From Symsagittifera roscoffensis (taxonomy: Eukaryota; Xenacoelomorpha; Acoela; Convolutidae), in assembly GCF_963678635.1 (NCBI RefSeq), contig NC_087068.1, positions 10,176,027-10,240,026 on the forward strand: DNA of 64,000 bases, in the 5' to 3' direction. Below, piece by piece: positions 10,344 to 19,411 of this stretch. How positions within the stretch are numbered: the stretch's first letter is position 1; each line of letters begins with the position of its first letter. Both the position numbers and the translations under genes were made by a program. The notes below the pieces were generated by a model that was given only the letters and a program-made list of their open reading frames with translations, did no database searches and had not been told where the DNA came from.

Positions 10344-11978
10344 ACACGTTTTCAAATATATCAAGAAACAGAACTTGCATGTAAATACAGAAACCCACTT
10401 CACAAAACACAATACTCTGAAATATTAGTTGAATACGAAAATGGATTCGACATGACCACTGGAAAAATAAAAGTCGACCCATACGCCACAAGTCATCCCC
10501 TAAACGAAGGAACATCATATATACCAGTTAATTTTCAAAAGAATACAGGTCAACCTGGTGGACATTTAAAACCCCAAAACGATCAAAGCACACGTTTACA
10601 AGAACTATCACTAATGAATAGTACATATTTTGGTAATATCCACTATGATATTCACTTAGATATGAAACTAGACTACACGATTAGCCGAATTTTTCAAGAA
10701 ATGTCACTCTCCGAATTAGAAACATTACACCAACTATGCGAATTAGAAAGAACACAAATATTACAATCACTTGCACTAGCAGTATTAAAAATACCCTACG
10801 CAGGATATTTACTATCAGGAAATAGATCAAATTTTTTAGACTATGAAGGAAACATCTTATGGTTTTATACTTGTACTAAAAAAGTATCACCACTATACGT
10901 TTTTGAAGATAAACGATGTTATAAAAGAATCCCTATCTTTTATAAGAATAAAGTACATTTCGTTGACACACTTTCACGAAGAACCTATTTCTGGGATACC
11001 GCAGTTCCATGTGGATCAGAAAATAGCCACAACGTAGTACAACTAAACCCTGATGAAGATAAATATTACCTTCTCACCCCATATCCCACATTAATGCAAT
11101 CACTCAAAAAATTTTCACCAGAAAGCATTCGCGCTATCGCTCGAAACCCAAATATAGACTTACAATCAATAGGAATATACTCAAAATCAGATATTCAACA
11201 TCACATTAGAACACAACAATTCCAGGAATTATTAACACAAATGGACACAATACAAAGACAATCAATTGACCAAAACTTACGCAAACTTGCCGAAACCGCA
11301 GGATTTGCAGACATCTATACGCAAGACTATAGCGGATATTTTAAAGACATTAAAGATTATATATATCTAAACGGTGAAAAATACCGTCCCCAAGATATAT
11401 CACCTATCAATATTTTTAGCTTTGTTACACTCAAGAATGAAATTCTTGATTTTCTAGGATGGCCCTACTACATCTTAGAAAAACTAACTATTTTATACGC
11501 AATGTTTAACTTTATTGGATTTCTTTTTTCACTCTTAAAAGGAATCTATAACACATGTGCTATACACACACAAGTCAATAGACAAGCAAGTGTAGCACGC
11601 ATACTATTTGCAGGATTTTTTGGAATATTTTCTACATCTATAAACAAAATTCTTTTAGACGCACAAATAAAAGAATATAACACAAAAATAGCAACAAGAC
11701 AGAACACATACGACGAAGAACATAACAATGCAGACACAACACCAACAGCACCACAGTTACCACCCCTACCACATAACCATCCATTATCCCTAGTCCCACG
11801 TAATTTTCGAAATTTAGCCATAACACATAATAATTTTAGACCAACCATATCACAAAGTCCCATCCAACATATAATGCCACACCACTCACAAGATGAAAAT
11901 ACTTATGAACAAATTATAGAACAACCCCATACCACCGCTTTTCAGTCTCAAAATAATAATTTTTTTAGCCCACGATGA
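10344..11978 (+). CDS. env: Env-like glycoprotein, C-terminal part with membrane anchor
   Basis: Continues the frame of the N-terminal part after the TAA at 10341; the first ATG here is 10452. It contains further ectodomain motifs (TCTKKVSPLYVF, KRCYKRIPIFY, FVDTLSRR, WDTAVPCG, YYLLTPYP), an amphipathic stretch, a hydrophobic membrane segment about 11477-11548, a second short hydrophobic patch (FAGFFGIF) and a ~110-residue P/N/Q-rich cytoplasmic tail. The CY-RIP-FY...W.T.VPC...LTP series is what I associate with the chuvirus glycoprotein family. Together both parts would be about 870 residues, longer than the family's usual ~650-700, mainly through the tail. Ends TGA 11976-11978, overlapping the next ORF as ATGA. 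Confidence 0.65.
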   Translation, partial: TRFQIYQETELACKYRNPLHKTQYSEILVEYENGFDMTTGKIKVDPYATSHPLNEGTSYIPVNFQKNTGQPGGHLKPQNDQSTRLQELSLMNSTYFGNIHYDIHLDMKLDYTISRIFQEMSLSELETLHQLCELERTQILQSLALAVLKIPYAGYLLSGNRSNFLDYEGNILWFYTCTKKVSPLYVFEDKRCYKRIPIFYKNKVHFVDTLSRRTYFWDTAVPCGSENSHNVVQLNPDEDKYYLLTPYPTLMQSLKKFSPESIRAIARNPNIDLQSIGIYSKSDIQHHIRTQQFQELLTQMDTIQRQSIDQNLRKLAETAGFADIYTQDYSGYFKDIKDYIYLNGEKYRPQDISPINIFSFVTLKNEILDFLGWPYYILEKLTILYAMFNFIGFLFSLLKGIYNTCAIHTQVNRQASVARILFAGFFGIFSTSINKILLDAQIKEYNTKIATRQNTYDEEHNNADTTPTAPQLPPLPHNHPLSLVPRNFRNLAITHNNFRPTISQSPIQHIMPHHSQDENTYEQIIEQPHTTAFQSQNNNFFSPR

Positions 11979-13783
11979 GCCGACAACTTGGATCCCTACA
12001 CCGATCAAATTCCCACCCAACCAACCTCACCACTCCAATCCCAATAATACCACTTTTTGCTTTTCCGCCACCCGATTTCCCATCCAGTAATGTAACATCC
12101 GGCATGAATTCCGATACTAATTCACACATCTCAGTTTTATACTCCATCTCACAACTCAATAACCCGAATATTGAAACCCCCGATGAATTTGCCGACTCTG
12201 AACCATCTCCATCAAATAATTTTCACACCAATCCCTTAAATTTTTCCCAACCCCCTTTTCAACCCATACTACCAAATAACCCTGACCCAACCAATTCTAC
12301 ACCCTCTTATGCTTCCCAAGTCACTCCAACCTACTCCTCACTTCACTCAAACCAATCATCTCATTCTTCAGACACCCCCCGAATCTCCCCAGAACTAGAT
12401 AATTTCATTACCCTACAACAACAATCCTATCACCTTGACACCCCAACAATAAACCAAATCTCATCCACAATAGATTCATCCAACCCTCCAATCCCTACAC
12501 CCTCTTCAATTTATACTGATTCATTAGCACCATCATCCACAACTACTGTATCTTCACTCAGCACTAATAGAGCTTACCGCACTTTTAAAAGGAAGTTCCC
12601 CAACCATCCTTTCCCAGCGAAACCAGGAACAGCCCGTGAATATATCAACCATCCACAACACACTAACACAAAAGAATTTTTAGCTATCACCTTACCCTCA
12701 TTTCCACAATACACCTTAAACACCCCTCATGACACTAACGAGACACGTAACTTTGTAGACGAATACGTTTTAATGCCTACCCTTCCTTGGACCTCATATT
12801 ATCATTTTACAAATCCCCTTTGCTTACCTTTATCTAACACTCATATCGATATAGAACGAAATAAGGACATGCTATATCGACTCACTACACTACTAACACC
12901 TAGACAATTTACTTACATTGGATACAAAAAATCACTAAAAACACACACTGCACCCCGAGCTAATGAATATACACTAGAATATTACGATCATAACATCATC
13001 AGAACTAACCAAGATCAATTCTTAGACGACGATCGCTTCGCTAACCCACAAATCACCGAGAAATTTTTCATTAAAACACCATATGTATTTACACTAAATA
13101 TCTTCGATCGCAAGTTTGACCACATTATCTCAGAAGCACTAACAGACACGCAAGCCTACGAAAGTTTTAAAGAACGCTTCCAAATATTTTCACTAAACTT
13201 TCGTTTCCTTGCACCACATGAAAGAGATTTGCACTGCTCACACGATATTATGTTGCGCACTAAACAAACACACACATATACTTATTATCGTTTCATCCAA
13301 AATCACTTTGACCTACACACTCCCTCCAGACAACCACACCATCGTTTTCAATTCATCAATTCCAAATACACCTCACCATTCTTTCTTAACTTCACATATT
13401 GCATTAAAGATACTAACCTTCATGGTATTCTTCGAAATTATGATCCCATAACCCAAATGTATATCTTTTGTCCCATCACCAAGACCTTCAACGCAGAAGA
13501 ATCCCGACCCTTCCTCATCCCACACGAGTTTGTACAACCTATAGAAATCCCCATTTTAGAATTCATCCATAACACTAAATTCAACCACAAATTATATAAT
13601 CTAATCCAAAACACACCTTATGAATTTGCAGTTGGCACTGAAGAACTAACCACCATTAAGGCACTTCAATTGCTTTGGCCACTGCTTCAAACTAAAAATA
13701 TCATCCGCATATTAGCCAAACTACTAACAACTTCAGATCTCATCCACGACATTTTCCCCCACGGTTTCTTCCCCGACGACTAA
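11975..13783 (+). CDS. 602-aa ORF of unknown function, start overlaps env stop
   Basis: ATG at 11975 overlaps the env TGA in an ATGA arrangement, typical of stop-start coupled reinitiation. Residues 1-195 are rich in P, S, N and T and probably disordered. From about 199 (RAYRTFKRKFP) to the end the protein looks folded, rich in aromatic residues and histidine, with no signal peptide or membrane segment (for example LPWTSYYHF, YYDHNIIR, FLNFTYCIKD, and the C-terminal IHDIFPHGFFPDD). A broken homolog in copy 2 (31566-33353) aligns over most of its length. I do not recognise the family; possible roles include matrix, nucleic-acid-binding or RNA-export functions, none shown by the sequence. Confidence 0.75.
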   Translation: MSRQLGSLHRSNSHPTNLTTPIPIIPLFAFPPPDFPSSNVTSGMNSDTNSHISVLYSISQLNNPNIETPDEFADSEPSPSNNFHTNPLNFSQPPFQPILPNNPDPTNSTPSYASQVTPTYSSLHSNQSSHSSDTPRISPELDNFITLQQQSYHLDTPTINQISSTIDSSNPPIPTPSSIYTDSLAPSSTTTVSSLSTNRAYRTFKRKFPNHPFPAKPGTAREYINHPQHTNTKEFLAITLPSFPQYTLNTPHDTNETRNFVDEYVLMPTLPWTSYYHFTNPLCLPLSNTHIDIERNKDMLYRLTTLLTPRQFTYIGYKKSLKTHTAPRANEYTLEYYDHNIIRTNQDQFLDDDRFANPQITEKFFIKTPYVFTLNIFDRKFDHIISEALTDTQAYESFKERFQIFSLNFRFLAPHERDLHCSHDIMLRTKQTHTYTYYRFIQNHFDLHTPSRQPHHRFQFINSKYTSPFFLNFTYCIKDTNLHGILRNYDPITQMYIFCPITKTFNAEESRPFLIPHEFVQPIEIPILEFIHNTKFNHKLYNLIQNTPYEFAVGTEELTTIKALQLLWPLLQTKNIIRILAKLLTTSDLIHDIFPHGFFPDD

Positions 13784-13786
13784 CAG

Positions 13787-13862
13787 GTAAGTATGAATTA
13801 TACATATTACTAATTAATTCAAACATTAGAAACTCACCATTCTTTATCCATGTTTTCTTTAG
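13787..13862 (+). promoter_or_regulatory. Probable 76-base intron directly after the last stop codon
   Basis: Three bases after the TAA of the last ORF comes CAG/GTAAGTATG, a full donor consensus; then TACTAAT (13808-13814), a canonical branch point; then a T-rich run ending TTTCTTTAG (AG at 13861-13862). Copy 2 keeps the layout at 33352-33438: GTAAAATG, TTACTAAA, then TTTTTTCTTCAAAG. The donor is weaker there. Confidence 0.6.
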
Positions 13863-15374
13863 AATTTTAGCTTTCATCCTAGATCATCTGAAAAATTCAC
13901 AAAAGAAAAATAAAAAATAGCAAACTTCTTCAAAACTGTTTAAGACCCTATTAAATTTTTGCACCAACAATTAAATAAATATAATACCAATGCAGTAAAT
14001 TAATTTATAAATTTTTCCCCCACCAGCAGTAAATCTAATAATGATGAAAATTTGTAACTTAATTTCCCCCAACAACTAGCAGTAAAATTAAAATTCTATG
14101 TAGTAAATTCATAAGAAGCAAAAGCAGTACTAACCTTTTGATATTTTCATTCACTCGCATAAAAATTCTATCCAAACTCGCACAGCTCGCCCACGAAGAA
14201 TTGTTTAAAGTAATGAATTTCAGTTCCAAGCTTTCACACTCGATAACTCTAACACAAGATAACATGTTTCAAACTTTACTTTAACCCGGTTGGAAAGGAA
14301 TTATATACTAAACAAAACTAACCAATGCAGCTTACCAAACACCACAACACATAGCATAACAGCATGACTAAGAAAAGGAAACCAACGGTACCCAAACCGG
14401 ATTAACCCAGTTTAAAACTGGATAATTTATTCTTTTGAAGACTATTATAAAGTCTAAGAAAGAAATAATAAAACACAAAAAAGTCGAAAGACAAACCCAT
14501 ACCACAAACAATTTGATTTTTGAAAAAAGGACACAACCAACAAAACATAAGAAAAACCACAACAAACCCAACATAAAACGTTGTCACATAACAGGACCTC
14601 TCACAAAAACCGCATGCAATCATACTCCCACTCCTGGCCTAACCCACCAGGAAGGACGTCCTGAGCATGCTCTATAGCCGGCCTAACCCACCGTGCTACA
14701 TCCACGCTTTGTGACCACACTCCTATTTTTAATAAGAGCTACTCAAGGGTGAGTAACTCTTCAAAATAACTGAACTAAAACAAAAAGCTTTTGTGAAAAC
14801 AACTAACTAAAATCATAATTAAAAAATATTAAACTAATAAAAGTTTTATAAAATGTAAATTACATTATGCAATACATAGATCAGAATACAACACCAAGGA
14901 CGAACATCCAAAGACAAAACGACCCTACTACACTCGAGAAAGAATGGCCAACTACAATCAATATGCCGCCCACAATCACAACTCAAAGGATTTAGAGTAC
15001 GACTTGACTTCGCAGAAAAGGACTTCATTGAACTAGACCAATGACCACCTCGATGTTCAAGTATACGTACAGATCCGAGTAACCAGGCATCCCCTCCACG
15101 CACAATCTCCACGCCATTCCCAGACAAGGTCAAACACAAAGAAGTTCTCACCAATGAAACAGAAAAACCTGACATAGCCAACCATTCTGAAATCAGATTT
15201 GAGTTTGTTGCGAAAACCCAGTCGTTGTCTTGAGAAGACACAATGATTGAATCTGGGACTTCTCTAATAAGAAAACCCAGAAGAAATAAGATGTTCGCCA
15301 AATACCAACGTCCATCATCCATCTTTCGAATTGCAGAAAAACTATTCTAAAAAACTCTGTAAAACCCGGATGGG
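13863..15374 (+). repeat. 3' untranslated region of copy 1
   Basis: No gene is convincing here. The stretch contains repeated CAGTAAA-type words (14026, 14088, 14124), AT-rich spacers and the conserved hairpin block at 14631-14715. It aligns in patches with 33354-34920 of copy 2. A purine-rich run GGATGGGTGGAA at 15368-15379, conserved in copy 2 (34922-34933), is a candidate polypurine tract. Confidence 0.5.
14631..14715 (+). ncRNA. Conserved structured RNA block: twin hairpins with identical 9-base loops (copy 1)
   Basis: Hairpin 1: stem TCCTGG (14632-14637) with CCAGGA (14647-14652) around the loop CCTAACCCA. Hairpin 2: TAGC-CGG (14675-14681) with CCG-T-GCTA (14691-14698) around the same loop CCTAACCCA. 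Between them lie palindromes GGACGTCC and GAGCATGCTC. The 62 bases 14654-14715 differ from copy 2 (34241-34302) at one position, while flanking sequence is clearly diverged. Hairpin 1 shows a C-G to U-A compensatory change and a G-C to G-U change in copy 2. A cis-acting RNA signal (export, packaging or dimerisation) is the likely role. Confidence 0.6.
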
Positions 15375-16020
15375 TGGAACCTGATCTAAACTACATTTTA
15401 TGATTGGATAAATTAGATATTTTACCAATGTAAAGTATTTAATATTAACCAATCATGATCCATCTAACTAACAATCCACTTATTTGTAAGTGCTGAAATT
15501 ACTTGTAATTTCAGCACCAGAGAGATTTGAATTTAACTTAGAAATTAGTTGAACTCTCCCGAGTACTTCAGCAACCGCAATAAACCAGTATACCCTAGAT
15601 CTATTGAGCCTAGCAGAGACTAGTTAAACAACCTGAGACTAGATAGTATAAGAGTAAGATTAGGATCGGTATTAGACTAAGAAGTTGCACGAATCTATCC
15701 GGCCGAAAATAAGATAGCGTGACGAGCAGACGGTGTACCCTATCCGAAATTACTCTATGAGTTATACCCAAAGAAGATAACTCACAAAAAACTTTTAAAA
15801 TAAATCATTTTTAAACTAAATATCTAAAATATGCATTTGCTTTTTCATAAATACATGTTTGGGGTCATGGTGCGATAGGTTAAAAAAAAGTATAAAGAGG
15901 CAGCCAAAACTACAAAGAGAGTGCTCTGTCCATAGTCTTTTCTAATCTCTCACACTTATAGCAACTTAGTTTATAATTGTCAGATGCGCTTTCCTAATGT
16001 AATAAAAATACTCTTCTTTT
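15375..16020 (+). repeat. Probable 3' LTR of copy 1 (boundaries uncertain)
   Basis: Follows the purine run at 15368. The part 15430-15764 is found again, alone, at 52390-52690, as expected for a dispersed LTR. A TATA-like GTATAAAGAGG lies at 15889-15899 and an AATAAA at 16001-16006. A hairpin GAGTTAT/ATAACTC spans 15760-15783. I could not find a matching 5' LTR in front of copy 2, and the copy 2 3' end runs into the assembly gap, so both ends are estimates. Confidence 0.45.
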
Positions 16021-18410
16021 CTAAAAAAAAATTATTTTCAATTTGAAAAAATTAAGATTTACTTTGTCTGAAACTTTCATACTTTGAAAGGAGGCCCATT
16101 TAAAAACCAAAATTTTTGCGTTTAATCTGTGTATTTGCTGTTCTCTTTTTTTTTCAAAAACAAAATTAGTGTCAAAAATTTTTAAAAACTTTTGAAGTTC
16201 TAAACCTTTACGCTTACCTTCTCAATTGCACAACTGGGTGAGAAAATTTGTCTACTTTGAACGATTGAAAATTAGGCCAGCACAACTATTCAATGCAAGC
16301 TGCGGTATTTAGGGTGAAACAAACCTTCAAATTAGCAGTTTCATTGAATATTGCTTATAGCCCGGAAAAAAATCTGCGTGATTTGTAAACTGAACCAGGA
16401 AAGCATAAGCAGAAAAACAAGAGCCTATTTTTGAATGAGTTTTTTCTCCATTAAAAATAACAGATCCTGGCCATAGATTCGAACATAGGACCACTGATGT
16501 CGGAGGCATAGTTGTTACTTCTAGATCAAGTGTGCAGTAAAAAGTGAGGAGTATATGTCAAATGATTCAACCGGTTCTAACAAACAAGTTGTTAATTCGA
16601 CAAAAATTCTCTATTTCGATTTGATAACGGATGCTAATTTTAAGCTAAAGCAAGCAATACTTTGCCCAGATTTGTGAAAAAAAAATGTTTTGATCACTCT
16701 GTCGTAGAGTTGGCAACAAAATTGTTCGGTAAAAAGTTTTATCCTAATAAAAGCACGATACTTTTAACCAGTTTTATGAGCCAAATTTTTGGATCTAAAA
16801 CAAAAACTGTTGACCGACAACCAAAGTAATTTCGGTCTACGGTTAATCTTGTTTTAATTTTTTAAACTAGTTTTACCAGGCTTATTATAATTATCTTCAA
16901 TGGAAAAGGGCGAGTCCTAACACTTTCATATATCAAAACTGTATGATAAGCCTTTTTTTTCCAAAAGTAATCTGAACTTTGAGGACCAAAATGTTTTTGC
17001 TTAGAACCAATTAAAACAATCAATTTACAACCAACTTGAAGCATTTTGAAAATTAGTAATCTTATGGTAAGCGTTTTATTACCCAAAAAAAACATAACTG
17101 TGATGTCTAATAAATTTTCAATGAATGAAAAATGTTCGTTACAGGCTGACTGACAATCACTTTAGAACCGTTTTTGAAGGGTTTTGTTTAAGAAATGGGA
17201 ACATTCGAAAAGTTTAAGAAAAAACTCTTGAAACGATTTTCGCAGTTGTCTCATTTGTTTTGAAAATCATCGAGGTTTGCGCTGAAGTGTATGATTTTTG
17301 TTTTTAAGTCTGATTGAATAGTTTTTAATAGACTAAACTGTTATGATTTTCTTTTACTATTCCTTATGCTAAATTTATTTCTAGAGATTATTGAAGTTAT
17401 TTTTTAAGTTTTTTTACTTGCTTTATGTTATAATAATAGGTTTCAAGCAGTAATTTATTTTTTTCTTTCGACCAATTGTGACATTCGACCAGAATGGACA
17501 AAATTGCAGACGTAGCAACTTCGAGTTTTTAGCAGAGAACCTTCCGAATTGACGGTTTTAAGAGATTAACAACGTTATTGGGACGATTAGTCAAACGGTG
17601 AAGGCTAGAATATTTTGGTGTTTCAAATTTTTAAATTTTCGAAGTATGACGTCATATTTCTGAGAAACGTCAGAAACGACGATTTTGGCAGAAAAACCGA
17701 AATAAAACAACAACAACACTAGTTGCGATAGCGATAACGACGAGAATTGTGATTGGAAAACAACAACAAATTGCAGAAGTAGCAGAGACCGTTCCGAGTT
17801 GCAACTATTGTGTCGCTACAATAGTTGCAAGGCCGTTGCGAACAACGGTGAAGGGTGGAAGACAGCCTTCCGGGAGGAAGTTAAAGGTCTTATTACCCCG
17901 GTTTCGAGAATCCGGAGGGGTCTCGGGACAGGAACTTTTATCAACTTATACAAACTTTTAGCTTCCCTCTTATGTCCTGAATTGAATTTAATTAACATCT
18001 GAATTCTTTTTGCTAGGATGAGAAGCTAGGAGTTGGGCGAAAGGGTTGATCCATCTTCGATGGAGATGATGATTTTTATCTACTGAGCAAAAACAATGAT
18101 ATTTCAATAAATAGTAGTAGCCCTGATTTTAGGAGTGACCTCGTGGTCTGGGGAAACTGAGACCCAGCCATGAGAGTGTTTTGACCGAAGCCGAAAACAG
18201 TAACGTTTTGGTCGACCCGATGTTAGAAAGACCACCAAAAGAACTGGCTTGGTAGAGACCGTGAAAAGCATGTAGAGCTCTGTTTAGACGTTGGCCAGTC
18301 GTCTTAGAACCTAGCTTTATTTTCCGTCGATATGTATCTTCCGGGCGAATGTTACAAATTGATTTCACGATAGTACGACAAAACGAGATCAAACTTTTGT
18401 ATTTAGGATA
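16021..18410. other. Intergenic stretch between the two element copies
   Basis: No coding region, RNA gene or element end is recognisable over 2.4 kb. Base composition is more balanced than in the elements. 17700-17990 has CAACAACAA tracts and a GC-richer block; 18000-18400 is GC-richer without a convincing frame. A phrase TTCGACCAATTGTG (17467) recurs at 51174, hinting at a dispersed repeat. Confidence 0.4.
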
Positions 18411-19411
18411 CTACCAGCAGTAAATTTAAATTTTCATTTACTGACATGATACTTGAAGAATGATTTTCAATAACCTTCCATGGCGCTAAACCTATTAAAT
18501 GTACAAAAACGACTGATAGAAACAACACTTGTCGTTTTCCTTAAATCAGCTGTAAATCAAATAACATCTTGAAAAAATATTTATTGAAAATAAAAATACA
18601 AGAATTAGTTAGTATAAATCATAAATTCTTAGTATATATAAATAATCTCATCATCCCAGCTTCATCACCTAAAACACAACAGCAAGTTTCAAAATCTAAC
18701 AATCATCAAAACCTAAATTTAACCTTAACTCTCTAGTTTTAAAATATCAAGGCCTATCTTTGCTTTCACTTAAATTAATTTCATTTAAATAACAGATCAT
18801 CAATGCTTTCCTTGGATCTTTAAATTAAACTATATCTAATTTTTTAAAATGCTAAATATCTAAATCTCTGATCATCAAGACTTATCCATGGATCAAATAG
18901 AACAATTTTGTTCTCCCCCTCCCAGTTTAATTAGTGTCTAACGACCTCAAACGTCGAATCATTACCCAGCCCTTATCAACGACCCACAATTAACAGAAAT
19001 TTTTTAAAAAAAAACTAACCATTTTAATTAACATAAACATTGAAGAACTTCGGTTACTAATCCTTCACTTGATCCCCCTCCTCTTAGATGACCCAGGCTA
19101 AAACACTTAAACTTAGTAAGTCATAAAACAGTATCTAACGAACAACTCGCGTTCTAATTATACCTGATCCTTGTGGATCTATTCTCCAACCATGGATCAG
19201 AAATCACAGCCCCTAAGTAAGATTAGGTAGGTCTATCTTAACTTAGAATTAGTCACGAGAAAGTACAACTCATTCTCAGGAATCGATATACGCTTTTCTC
19301 TCCAACCAAATATACGACCCAAGTTAAGCTAACCACAAAAAATCTTAAGAACTAACAGTTTAGGACATTAAAATAACTACTCCAGATTTTGCATCCATCA
19401 TACTAAACCTC
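18411..19411 (+). other. Region upstream of Gag in copy 2 (leader, possibly promoter)
   Basis: A-rich and G-poor like the element. It begins with CAGCAGTAAATTTAAATTTTC, similar in wording to the 3' region of copy 1 near 14025. A strong TATA-like TATATATAAATA lies at 18633-18644. I could not match this stretch to the 3' region of either copy, so it is not shown to be an LTR. Confidence 0.35.

Noticed and set aside
14846-15322. 158-codon minus-strand ORF in the 3' region of copy 1
   Set aside because: Not open in copy 2 at the same place, no recognisable motif, and it crosses non-coding terminal sequence.
17749-18002. Overlapping short ORFs around 17.8 kb
   Set aside because: Two + frames and one - frame of about 60-70 codons over the same GC-richer block, none with motifs or splice support.
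18411-19411. 5' LTR of copy 2
   Set aside because: I compared it by eye with the 3' regions of both copies and found only a CAGTAAA-type phrase in common; no extended match, so LTR status is not supported.
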